This document shows, in pieces, positions 1 to 6,127 of a stretch of 7,627 bases of DNA. Where the stretch lies: the NCBI GenBank assembly GCA_031257135.1, contig JAIRPH010000029.1, forward strand, positions 1 through 7,627, in the 5' to 3' direction. Origin of the DNA: Spirochaetaceae bacterium. GTDB taxonomy: Bacteria > Spirochaetota > Spirochaetia > Treponematales > Breznakiellaceae. Every line of letters begins with the position of its first letter. The stretch's first letter is position 1. A program made the translations under genes and the position numbers. Below the pieces are notes generated by a model. That model searched no databases, was not told where the DNA came from, and was given only the letters and a program-made list of their open reading frames with translations.

Positions 1-99
1 GGCGAACCTGCTGTTTTTCCAAGAAGCTCTTCAATCATTGGAAAGCCTTCAATATGGCTTTCCACTACCTCAATTATGGTTTCGTTTAATGCCTATCAT
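1..99 (-). CDS. Possible 5' end of an unrecognised gene leaving the window
   Basis: Reading leftward there is an ATG at 99-97 behind a very strong ribosome binding site, but its frame stops at 72-70 after nine codons. The frame one base over is open from 92 to the window edge. It reads as a plausible protein start (LNETIIEVVESHIEGF, then PMIEELLGKTAGS) but has no ATG before an internal Met at 38-36; a GTG lies at 65-63. Either the gene has a one-base frameshift just after its start, or it uses a weak start codon, or the coherent peptide is chance. A possible promoter upstream is TCGATT (188-183), 17 nt, TATAAA (165-160). I do not recognise the product, and too little is present to assign one. 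Confidence 0.25.
39..64. repeat. Perfect 9-bp inverted repeat with 8-nt loop
   Basis: TGGAAAGCC (39-47) pairs perfectly with GGCTTTCCA (56-64) around the loop TTCAATAT. There is no T-run on either side, so it is not a standard terminator. It lies inside the possible leftward coding frame shortly after its start, where it could fold in the mRNA. It may equally be chance within coding sequence. Confidence 0.4.
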
Positions 100-106
100 A
101 CTTTCT

Positions 107-118
107 GGATCACCTCCT
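107..118 (-). promoter_or_regulatory. Extended 12-nt Shine-Dalgarno
   Basis: The minus strand reads AGGAGGTGATCC, complementary to the full 12-nt anti-Shine-Dalgarno tail of 16S rRNA. Most genes use only 4-6 of these bases. The nearest ATG (99-97) is 13 nt after AGGAGG, a little far. The site is the best evidence that a gene begins here. Confidence 0.45.
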
Positions 119-281
119 ATTTTTTAAATTAATAACAGAAAAATCTATTAGTATTATCTTTTATACATCTTAAAAGCATCGGAATCGAGAGCTTCTCGAA
201 AGGCGACAGAGAAGGATGCGGAATCTGCGGATATTTCTTAATACGCCCATTCCGCGTTAAGCGTATCCCGATCCCGCTCGG
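119..281. other. Intergenic region, no gene seen
   Basis: The right part is GC-rich and the left part AT-rich. It holds a small palindrome (TCGAGA, GCT, TCTCGA at 185-199) and a weak hairpin ATACGC (241-246) with GCGTAT (261-266) just past the kinase stop on the minus strand. That hairpin has no T-run, so it is at best a poor terminator. Two imperfect copies of a roughly 14-bp sequence (AAGCATCGGAATC near 175 and AAGGATGCGGAATC near 213) are also present. A 26-codon minus-strand frame has no ribosome binding site and is not called. Confidence 0.5.
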
Positions 282-1799
282 TTACGGCGAAGGAAAAGCC
301 GTATTCGCCAATTCCAGCCATGCTTTTCGGTATGGGGCAAGTTCGGGAATCGCGGTTTTCGCTACTTCCTGATAGGTTATCTCGAAATCTTTTGACAAAT
401 CCGCAAGTCCTTTTCCGGCGAGCGCCATCTTAGCGGTCATAGCCGCGCCTAAGGCGGTGGCTTCGGCGATGTCGGTCAGGAAAACCCGATTCTCCGGGAG
501 CGCGCTCGAAAGCAGTCCGTTATAAGCCGTATCCTTCCTGAACCCGCCTTCGCTGAAAATCTCGGCGCCCTGAGCAATGCCGATACGCTCAAAGCTCGTA
601 ATCGACTGCATAACCAGAGAAAGCCGCAAAACCGCAAAGCCCGTTTCATAATCCCTGAAACACGGCGGAACCGACGCTCCAGACCGAATCTCCTCAAAGG
701 GATAGTCCCGGCTGTCTTCCACCACGCGGGCCCGGGACTGGGGAAACTGCCCGGAACCCGGAGTCAGTTCAGGAAGGAGAAAAATGTTTCGGTTCCGCAG
801 AATAGAACGATACCGGTCATCGTTATAGGAAGGAATATCGCCGCGGCGGTTTATATCCATAAGCAGTTTAGACCAGATTTCAAATTCCTGACCTCCCAGA
901 AAAATAGCGGTTTTTACCGGCGTTCCAAACGCGGAAATATTAAAAAATACCACTTTTCCTAATTCTTCCGGAGCGAATCCGTATTTCTTAACCGGATTCA
1001 TGCTGACGCACCACGTGCCGGTAGAGTTCAGTACGAAACCGGTCTCTCCCTTTTTGGCGAAATGAGGAAGCAGAGAGGAATTAGAATCGTGGATTCCCAT
1101 AGTAACGATTACTTCTGGAGAAAGTCCGGTCTTCCGGGCGAATTCAGGCGAGATCGTTCCCAGAATATCCCAAGAACGGTTAAGGGTTTTCGGCATCAGC
1201 GGAGCCGCTCCCAAGTCCTCGGCTACCGAGGAGAGCCGGTTCTCGGCATGATCCCAGAGATACCCGTGACAGCCCATGTAGGTTCCCTCCGCGCCGGTTT
1301 TGCCGGTAAAACGGAACCCCCAATATTGAGGATACTGCAAAAGCCGATGAGTTTGACGAAATAAGTCAGGGTAGCGTTCTTGAACAAAGAAAATGCCCTT
1401 AGCGGGATTGATCAGAGCTTTGAGATAAGGCGTGCCGGTTTTGGCTTGCAGAGTTTCCGGCGGACCGAATCGGGCGTAAAACCGGTTATGGAAATCATCT
1501 CCCGGCTCGTGGGTGTAGTACACGCAAGGCAGGACCGGATGTCCGTCTTTTCCTACGCATACAAAGGCGGCTCCGTGAGTAGTTACCGCGATAGCTTTGA
1601 TGGGGTAAGTTTTTCTAAGGTCCGCTAATTCTTCGATAAACCATGTCTCCAGGGCGTCCAGATCGTGCGTTTCAAGTCCGTCAACCAGCTTAGGCGGAAA
1701 CATCCGGTATCTGGCATCCGCCTGTTTCAGGGCGTCGTCATAGACCGCTACTTTCTTGTTGGTCATTCCTATATCTATAACCGCTATGGCGTATTCCAT
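282..1799 (-). CDS. FGGY-family carbohydrate kinase (fuculokinase/xylulokinase/rhamnulokinase-like)
   Basis: A cytoplasmic sugar kinase that transfers phosphate from ATP to a sugar or ketose, the usual step before aldolase cleavage or isomerisation. Seen: the phosphate-1 loop DIGMTNKK at residues 9-16, the likely catalytic base Asp238 in GIHDS, the phosphate-2 motif NSTGTW at 258-263, and the adenosine region SEGGFRKD at 416-423 followed by ATALGAAM at 447-454. The 505-residue length is normal for the family, so the protein looks complete and active. The ATG is supported because the first phosphate loop begins only nine residues in, although no good Shine-Dalgarno precedes it. The substrate cannot be read from sequence. 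The GIHDSNSSLLPHF segment reminds me of bacterial L-fuculose kinase-like members of COG1070. No sugar isomerase, aldolase or transporter gene lies in the window. It is divergent from the next gene. Confidence 0.93.
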   Translation of the reverse strand: MEYAIAVIDIGMTNKKVAVYDDALKQADARYRMFPPKLVDGLETHDLDALETWFIEELADLRKTYPIKAIAVTTHGAAFVCVGKDGHPVLPCVYYTHEPGDDFHNRFYARFGPPETLQAKTGTPYLKALINPAKGIFFVQERYPDLFRQTHRLLQYPQYWGFRFTGKTGAEGTYMGCHGYLWDHAENRLSSVAEDLGAAPLMPKTLNRSWDILGTISPEFARKTGLSPEVIVTMGIHDSNSSLLPHFAKKGETGFVLNSTGTWCVSMNPVKKYGFAPEELGKVVFFNISAFGTPVKTAIFLGGQEFEIWSKLLMDINRRGDIPSYNDDRYRSILRNRNIFLLPELTPGSGQFPQSRARVVEDSRDYPFEEIRSGASVPPCFRDYETGFAVLRLSLVMQSITSFERIGIAQGAEIFSEGGFRKDTAYNGLLSSALPENRVFLTDIAEATALGAAMTAKMALAGKGLADLSKDFEITYQEVAKTAIPELAPYRKAWLELANTAFPSP

Positions 1800-1884
1800 A
1801 TAAAAAGCATACTTGGTTTTGGGGAAACTGAAAAGGGGAGACTGGAAATTTTCCGCTGAAAAGACTATATTCTATGATAGACGC

Positions 1885-1913
1885 TTGCTTAGAATTATGG
1901 AAGCGAGTAAAGT
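1885..1913 (+). promoter_or_regulatory. Weak candidate sigma-70-like promoter
   Basis: TTGCTT (1885-1890), a 17-nt spacer and TAAAGT (1908-1913) would start transcription near 1920, giving a leader of about 33 nt for the 687-residue gene. The match is only 3/6 and 4/6. An alternative is TTTCCG (1850-1855), 17 nt, TATGAT (1873-1878). The 153-bp divergent spacer (1800-1952) must serve both this gene and the kinase; I see no convincing operator in it. Confidence 0.25.
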
Positions 1914-1933
1914 AATCGTTATAGGGAGGGATT

Positions 1934-1941
1934 AAGGAGGA
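1934..1941 (+). promoter_or_regulatory. Ribosome binding site AAGGAGGA
   Basis: A near-perfect Shine-Dalgarno. GGAGG ends 12 nt before the ATG at 1953, slightly longer than ideal, but it clearly decides this start. Confidence 0.75.
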
Positions 1942-1952
1942 CTTGAGATACT

Positions 1953-4016
1953 ATGGCAAAAGACAAAGCAATATATGCTCCCGGAGAGTTGCAACGGGTA
2001 CGGCAGAATTTAGGAAGCATTGATCCTAATGAAGCCAAACGTATGGCGGAAATGTTAGGCGGAGAGGTCGGCGTTGAACGCTCCCCTGAACCTGAAAAAA
2101 TTAAAACGCCCCTGAGGAAACCGGGGAAGGCTCAACCGATGCGGCGGATTGAGGTTGCGGAGGGCGGAGAAGAAAACTTCGGCGGAAGCGTCGTGAAAAA
2201 AACGCCGGAGAAGAAAAAGCCTATCCCGGAAGACGATCCGTCGATACCGATTCACCCCGGCTATTTTGAACGCCTCAAAATGGACCGATACGCCGCGGAG
2301 GGAACCTTTGAAATAAAATCCTTGTTCCAGCTTCCGGCGACGTTTTTTTCGTTTTTCAGGAGAAATCCTGATTATGTGAATCCCGGTTTCGTACATCAGC
2401 GGATGGATGATTATTACAAGAAAATAGAGCTTTTGGTTAATTCCACTAGGACTATGTTTCCCCGGAATAACATAAAAAATAACGAACAGCTCAAAAAAAT
2501 GTCTCCTTTTATGTTTTCCATCTTAGATACCATCCGGCATTGGAACATAGAGCGGATCAGCAGTGATATGGCGAAGATGCAGGCTCGCCCCAAAACGGTC
2601 AAAGTCTCCGATTTTACGGAGATTCTTAGAGCAGTGTATAAGCCTTTGTTTGTCATGGAGCTTTTGGACATAGACCTTCATATCAAAGGCGCATATAAGC
2701 TCTTGTATAAGGTCCTGTACCTAGACAACCCGATAGAAGCCAAAGATAAATATCAGGAAACCATCCGAACCGCCGTGTCAGCCTTTGAGTCGATAAGCAA
2801 AGATTTGCATTTCCTGCTCTACCCGCTTCTGCTGAAATTGCTCTCTAATAACTGGCTCCCGTACCAGCGGTTCTTTATAGAACGAAGAAACCGGTTCATG
2901 GCGTTCTTAAACGTTACCGAAAAGGAACGGATTTCGCCTGAAAGTATGTTCCAAAAATCGGAGGAAGAAGAAAACCAACCGCAGACCGAAACGCCGGAAC
3001 AACCGGAGGAAAAAATTGACCCTCAAGCGGCGGCTCGGCACGCGGCCAATGTAGCCGAGCAGAAAGCGGTTGATCGAGGGCTTCGGACTCTGGAATCCTT
3101 GTTTCCCCAAGCGGGCTGGGACCGATTAGAGGAATTCCCGGACTTATACGTCTATTTCGCGAAGGTCTTAGACTTGAAGAAGGGCTATGAGCTGATTTCC
3201 CCTTCGGATTCGCTCCTCCAGTTTGCGGTATTGATGCGGATTATGGAGGAACTGCTGTTCGGACTGCGATATGTGACCTTTGAAATGATCGACGGCGTTG
3301 ACGGTCATTTGGAGGAAATCATCAACCAGTGGGGGGAATACGGGGTTAATTTTAGTCAGGAATATCTGTCCCGTTTGGTGGAGTATTGCCAAGTGTTGGA
3401 AACCTCTTCCGCCGACGCCCGGGGGTCGATCTACGCAAAACGCACATACAGCGAGCTTCAGTGGATTAAGCGGCTCTGTTTCTTTCCGCACTATCAATTT
3501 ACCAGTCTTGGAGGCTCTCCCATTAAGAAAAGCGCCATAACCCCGCTGTACCCTGAAATCAGACGGCTACGGAAATACCTTACCGTGGTCGCCGCCGGTA
3601 TAGAACAGGGAGGCAAACTGGGCGGGGCGGAAAAACAGGCTCCCTGCAAAGGCATTGCCAATCCCTGGGCGAGCTACAACTTTCAAGTTGCTAATCCGCT
3701 TTCCATGCGGCTTAACGCGCTTCTGCCTCCGCAGAAACGGAATAATGCGTCGCTGATATATTTCACCCTTTCAGTGGTTACGGTACTCGATTATTTCGTC
3801 AACAACGAAGACAGCTGGGCTTATGAAAATAATGACGCTCCGCTGTTCCGCAGTAAAGACGGCGCTGGAATCATCCCGCAATTCGGGATTGAAGAAAAAA
3901 TCGACGCGGACGCGCTGTTTAAACAGGTTATGAAAGAACGGCAGAAAGAGAAAAAAGCTCAATCCCAACAGCCGCCGCCCCCGCAGGAAAAGCCGGAACC
4001 TGCGCCGTCCGTATAG
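1953..4016 (+). CDS. Large protein of unknown function, probably spirochaete-restricted
   Basis: A 687-residue protein that I cannot assign to a characterised family. Its layout resembles the conserved hypothetical proteins known only from spirochaetes. No signal peptide or clear membrane segment is visible, so it is probably cytoplasmic or peripheral. Residues 1-100 are charged and Pro/Lys/Glu-rich, likely disordered. Residues about 100-330 are rich in Leu, Phe and aromatic residues and probably mostly helical. Residues about 330-370 form a Glu/Gln/Pro linker. A second helical part covers about 370-560, and residues 650-687 form a charged tail ending in a Gln/Pro run (QSQQPPPPQEKPEPAPSV). 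No catalytic motif is seen. The strong ribosome binding site at 1934-1941 fixes the start. It is a single gene, bounded downstream by a palindrome. A structural or scaffold role would fit two folded parts joined by flexible acidic linkers, but that is only a guess. Confidence 0.88.
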   Translation: MAKDKAIYAPGELQRVRQNLGSIDPNEAKRMAEMLGGEVGVERSPEPEKIKTPLRKPGKAQPMRRIEVAEGGEENFGGSVVKKTPEKKKPIPEDDPSIPIHPGYFERLKMDRYAAEGTFEIKSLFQLPATFFSFFRRNPDYVNPGFVHQRMDDYYKKIELLVNSTRTMFPRNNIKNNEQLKKMSPFMFSILDTIRHWNIERISSDMAKMQARPKTVKVSDFTEILRAVYKPLFVMELLDIDLHIKGAYKLLYKVLYLDNPIEAKDKYQETIRTAVSAFESISKDLHFLLYPLLLKLLSNNWLPYQRFFIERRNRFMAFLNVTEKERISPESMFQKSEEEENQPQTETPEQPEEKIDPQAAARHAANVAEQKAVDRGLRTLESLFPQAGWDRLEEFPDLYVYFAKVLDLKKGYELISPSDSLLQFAVLMRIMEELLFGLRYVTFEMIDGVDGHLEEIINQWGEYGVNFSQEYLSRLVEYCQVLETSSADARGSIYAKRTYSELQWIKRLCFFPHYQFTSLGGSPIKKSAITPLYPEIRRLRKYLTVVAAGIEQGGKLGGAEKQAPCKGIANPWASYNFQVANPLSMRLNALLPPQKRNNASLIYFTLSVVTVLDYFVNNEDSWAYENNDAPLFRSKDGAGIIPQFGIEEKIDADALFKQVMKERQKEKKAQSQQPPPPQEKPEPAPSV

Positions 4017-4017
4017 C

Positions 4018-4051
4018 CTCAAGATACACTGCCCCGGCAGTGTATCTTGAG
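4018..4051 (+). terminator. 34-bp near-perfect palindrome after the 687-aa gene
   Basis: CTCAAGATACACTGCC (4018-4033) is the exact reverse complement of 4036-4051, with only CC between. In RNA this gives about 15 base pairs and a tetraloop. It begins one base after the TAG stop. No T-run follows on either strand, so it is not a canonical intrinsic terminator. It may protect the mRNA 3' end, act as an atypical terminator, or be a protein-binding palindrome. Confidence 0.55.
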
Positions 4052-4111
4052 CTGAGTTGGAAAATTAATGGAACAAGCAATTTGCTGGAAAAAAGTTGTC
4101 CCTGACAAAAT

Positions 4112-4252
4112 ATGGAATATAATTACCAATATGAGGTTTTACAATGCCTGAAATGCGGGGCAGTTTTTACAGGAAAGCTGTTTCCGTTTCCCGATAAATG
4201 TCCGCAATGCGGAAGCCGCCAAGTCAAACCGGATAACCGGATCAGGTATTAG
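4112..4252 (+). CDS. Small zinc-ribbon protein A (46 aa)
   Basis: A 46-residue protein dominated by a four-cysteine zinc-ribbon or rubredoxin-like knuckle pair: CLKCG at residues 12-16 and CPQCG at 30-34, joined by a short turn with FPFPDK. The fold would bind one zinc (or iron) ion; no enzymatic part is present. The start is the only ATG after the in-frame stop at 4103-4105. There is no clear ribosome binding site, and a good -10 (TATAAT, 4118-4123, 16 nt after TTGTCC at 4096-4101) lies inside the first codons, so transcription may come from further upstream. That it is a real gene rests on its similarity to the paralogue at 4469: they share CLKCG, the F-x-GK segment, FPFPDKCP and CG. Likely roles are nucleic-acid or protein binding. 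The specific function is unknown. Confidence 0.75.
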   Translation: MEYNYQYEVLQCLKCGAVFTGKLFPFPDKCPQCGSRQVKPDNRIRY

Positions 4253-4264
4253 CGGTTACGCGCA

Positions 4265-4357
4265 TGGTGCCAGACACCAAAGCCCGGCGGTTTTTGCGGG
4301 GTCGAGGGTTTTGGCGTCTTCCAGAAAGGAGGCGCGCTCCAGCCCTCACGGTGTCTG
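4265..4357. repeat. GC-rich foldable intergenic element with inverted ends
   Basis: The element begins with the small palindrome TGGTG-CCAGA-CACCA (4265-4279). CAGACACC (4271-4278) is also the exact reverse complement of GGTGTCTG (4350-4357), giving an 87-bp unit with 8-bp inverted ends. Inside are CCCG/CGGG (4283-4286 with 4297-4300), GAGGG/CCCTC (4304-4308 with 4343-4347) and CTTCC/GGAGG (4318-4322 with 4328-4332, one G-U). These can form a three-way branched fold. It is more GC-rich than the flanks. It could be a REP- or MITE-like dispersed repeat or a small structured RNA. The end motif resembles the one at 4907-4991. Confidence 0.45.
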
Positions 4358-4406
4358 CCGCCGCTTCCTCACTTCCCACGCTTTGCAGAAAAACCTTACT
4401 TTTTTC

Positions 4407-4435
4407 TTAAAAAATAGTATATTTAAAACTATACT
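4407..4435 (+). promoter_or_regulatory. Candidate promoter of zinc-ribbon gene B
   Basis: TTAAAA (4407-4412, 4/6), a 17-nt spacer and TATACT (4430-4435, 5/6) lie in an A/T-rich stretch and would start transcription about 28 nt before the ATG at 4469. A small palindrome GTATA (4417-4421) with TATAC (4430-4434) overlaps the -10 and could be an operator. Confidence 0.5.
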
Positions 4436-4468
4436 TCCATCTGAAAAGCTGGAAAATGAGGAGCGGTT

Positions 4469-4645
4469 ATGAATCTGCTATCTGGTATGTTCCCGCCGAA
4501 ACCTACAGACACGCGTCCTTTGGTGTGCCTTAAATGCGGGAAGATTTTTAGCGGGAAGATTTTTATGGGAAAAAAGTTTCCTTTTCCCGATAAATGCCCT
4601 CACTGCGGGAACCGTCATAGCGTAGAGCTTCCTGTCTGCTATTAG
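4469..4645 (+). CDS. Small zinc-ribbon protein B (58 aa)
   Basis: A 58-residue paralogue of the gene at 4112. The metal site is CLKCG at residues 20-24 and CPHCG at 43-47. Compared with A it has a longer N-terminus (MNLLSGMFPPKPTDTRP) and five extra residues between the knuckles, where GKIF is followed by MGKKF, as if a short tandem duplication had occurred. The block FPFPDKCP is identical. A ribosome binding site GAGGAG (4458-4463) lies 5 nt before the ATG, with its own promoter upstream and a terminator 17 nt downstream, so it looks like a complete single-gene unit. The product is cytoplasmic by appearance. A Zn-binding adaptor or nucleic-acid-binding role is typical of such ribbons, but nothing here identifies a partner. 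Confidence 0.82.
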   Translation: MNLLSGMFPPKPTDTRPLVCLKCGKIFSGKIFMGKKFPFPDKCPHCGNRHSVELPVCY

Positions 4646-4662
4646 CCTTCATGCGCGGCAAT

Positions 4663-4698
4663 GCTACCGGTTTTCAATACCGGTAGCTATAATTTTTT
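4663..4698 (+). terminator. Rho-independent terminator of zinc-ribbon gene B
   Basis: GCTACCGG (4663-4670) pairs perfectly with CCGGTAGC (4680-4687) around a 9-nt loop. TATAA and a run of six T (4693-4698) follow. It is 17 nt past the stop at 4645 and overlaps the last codons of the converging minus-strand gene. In the minus direction no T-run follows, so it acts for the plus strand. Confidence 0.75.
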
Positions 4699-5002
4699 GC
4701 AAGGCCTCGGCGTCCTGAAATCGTTCCGCAAGTTCCTGACAAGCGGTTAGATTCGCTTGTATAAACTGCTCTTCCGTCATTACCGTTTTGAAAAAGGTCT
4801 GATACATTGCTTCAACTCGGCATATCAACGGCCGGACGCCGTAGATAGAACAGCTGTTCTGTTCAAGATAACGGCAAACGCCCGCGAGCGGTGAACCCTC
4901 CCCTTCGGTGTCAGGTACTACTCGCTGGGCTATGCTATATGTAGCATAACTCAGCAAATCTCTACGCTCGGCAAATTTGGTGACTGACACCTCTGCGTTC
5001 AT
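4664..5002 (-). CDS. YkgJ-like cysteine-cluster protein, apparently missing its N-terminal cysteines
   Basis: A 112-residue protein. Residues 43-62 carry the second half of the YkgJ/UPF0153 (CxxxCxxC) family signature: Cys43, Cys51 in NSCSIYGVRPLICR, and Cys61. Family members also have an N-terminal C-x2-C-G-x-CC cluster that completes the metal site (zinc or iron-sulfur). It is absent here. Residues 4-32 are instead encoded by an 85-bp palindromic element (4907-4991), so the gene probably lost its true 5' end and gained a new one. The ATG at 5002 has no Shine-Dalgarno; a GTG at 4990-4988 is an alternative. It starts 24 nt after the AAA ATPase stop and may be co-transcribed. With half the ligands gone, function is doubtful and it may be a remnant. 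Confidence 0.65.
   Translation of the reverse strand: MNAEVSVTKFAERRDLLSYATYSIAQRVVPDTEGEGSPLAGVCRYLEQNSCSIYGVRPLICRVEAMYQTFFKTVMTEEQFIQANLTACQELAERFQDAEALQKIIATGIENR
4907..4991. repeat. 85-bp palindromic MITE/REP-like element inside a coding frame
   Basis: GGTGTCAG (4907-4914) is the exact reverse complement of CTGACACC (4984-4991). The right end is itself a small palindrome, GGTG-ACTGA-CACC (4979-4991). The middle holds a strong hairpin: 4924-4937 pairs with 4942-4955 around a TATG loop, 14 positions with one mismatch and one G-U. Nested palindromes with inverted ends are typical of non-autonomous folding repeats. The outer motif GGTGnCnGACACC matches 11 of 13 bases of the one at 4266-4278. 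Confidence 0.55.
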
Positions 5003-5026
5003 GGTAATCCATGTTTTAGAACAGGT

Positions 5027-6109
5027 CTAATACACTCGTACTTTTTTGTGTCCCCGCCGAAGGCTACGTTTGATTTTGGCGTTCAGCCGCTTTTTTTCCT
5101 CTTCGCTGATGGGTGTACCTTTTTGTCCGACCGCCTGCGCGGATTCGACGATTGCTTTCGCCGCTTCCTCGAAATCCGCTTGGGTGATCGGAAAGGCGGC
5201 GGCGACGGCGGCTTTGATGGCGGCTTTTACGATGGCGTTTTTGATTTCCCTTCCGCACATATTTTCGATTTTGGCAAGTTTTGATGTATCCACATCCGGC
5301 GCGACGGGTAGCTTGGACGGTAGCATTTGTTTCCAGAGCCGGTTTCGGAGCGCTTCATCGGGCTTCTCGAAGTGGATGCTCTTGATGCGGGTGATGAAAG
5401 CGCTATCGTAATTCGACGCGAGATTAGTGGCGAAAATAACCACGCCGGTATAGTTTTCGATTTCGATGAGCAACTGGCTTCGCATGGAATTGATCGCCTG
5501 TTCCGAGCCTTGGGTAACATTGGTGAGGCGCTTGGACAGGAGACTATCCGCCTCGTCGATAAACAGAATCGCGTTGTTTTCGGTGGCAAATCGAAAAAGG
5601 GCTTTGACGTTTTTGGGACCGTCGCCGTGATATTTGCTTTCGATTTCGGCGTAGCTTGCGGGGATGATTTTTTTGCCCATCCGGTGCGCCAGCCCGTGCG
5701 CCGCCATGGTTTTACCGGTTCCAGCGTCGCCCCAGAAGTTCAGCGCCAGTTTCGGGCATGGTTCGATGGTCTCTAAGCCCCATTCACTATAAACCATGTT
5801 GCGAACCGTATCGAATTTGACCGCGTATTCCAGTTCTTCAAGTACTTGTTCCGATAAAATGATTTGTTCAAACGTATATTTTGGTTCTTGGAGCGGCACG
5901 GCGGGCATGGATTCCTTAGTTTCGTCGTTTTTTTTCTCTTGTCCTGCGCCGGTTTTCGGTTCTTTTTGCTCGCGGATAGAGAAATTGAGTTCATTCGGCG
6001 GAATTTTGCCCTTGAACGCCGCGCTGACCGCGTTTGAAATCCGGGAACTGAACAACTGTTTGTCTTCTTCGTCGGAAAAATCCGGCAGATTGCTAATCAG
6101 CAGATTCAT
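5027..6109 (-). CDS. Classical AAA ATPase (360 aa), operon-encoded motor
   Basis: An ATP-driven protein-remodelling motor. Seen: an N-terminal region of about 75 residues ending in a charged linker, then one AAA module with Walker A GDAGTGKT (127-134), an aromatic pore-loop-1 motif KYHG (159-162), Walker B ILFIDEAD (181-188), sensor-1 ATN (227-229), a probable arginine finger Arg241 (the second arginine common in Vps4-like proteins appears to be Thr240), and GREIKNAI (286-293) in the sensor-2 helix. The DEAD glutamate and pore aromatic are intact, so hydrolysis and substrate threading are expected. The last 20 residues are strongly basic and end in VRVY. There is no protease domain or membrane segment. 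AAGGAG (6122-6117) lies 7 nt before the ATG. It starts 18 nt after the 126-aa gene, last of four tightly packed genes, so the three small paralogues upstream are its likely substrates or partners. Nearest in type to Vps4/spastin/FtsH-like modules; no family name is assigned. Confidence 0.92.
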   Translation of the reverse strand: MNLLISNLPDFSDEEDKQLFSSRISNAVSAAFKGKIPPNELNFSIREQKEPKTGAGQEKKNDETKESMPAVPLQEPKYTFEQIILSEQVLEELEYAVKFDTVRNMVYSEWGLETIEPCPKLALNFWGDAGTGKTMAAHGLAHRMGKKIIPASYAEIESKYHGDGPKNVKALFRFATENNAILFIDEADSLLSKRLTNVTQGSEQAINSMRSQLLIEIENYTGVVIFATNLASNYDSAFITRIKSIHFEKPDEALRNRLWKQMLPSKLPVAPDVDTSKLAKIENMCGREIKNAIVKAAIKAAVAAAFPITQADFEEAAKAIVESAQAVGQKGTPISEEEKKRLNAKIKRSLRRGHKKVRVY

Positions 6110-6127
6110 AAGGTCTCTCCTTGTGTA

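Noticed and set aside
107..118. GGATCACCTCCT on the plus strand, identical to the 3' end of 16S rRNA
   Set aside because: The bases upstream bear no resemblance to the conserved 16S end, so it is read as a Shine-Dalgarno on the minus strand.
2055..2396. Minus-strand frames opposite the 687-aa gene
   Set aside because: Arg/Phe-rich composition typical of the antisense of Glu/Lys-rich coding sequence; no ribosome binding sites.
4144..4194. Alternative ATG frame inside zinc-ribbon gene A with a GAGG upstream
   Set aside because: Only 16 codons, and the other frame is supported by the paralogue with conserved cysteines.
4264..4410. 48-codon plus-strand frame (MVPDTKARRF...)
   Set aside because: Arg/Ala-rich composition, no ribosome binding site, and it coincides with the folding GC-rich element; most likely chance.
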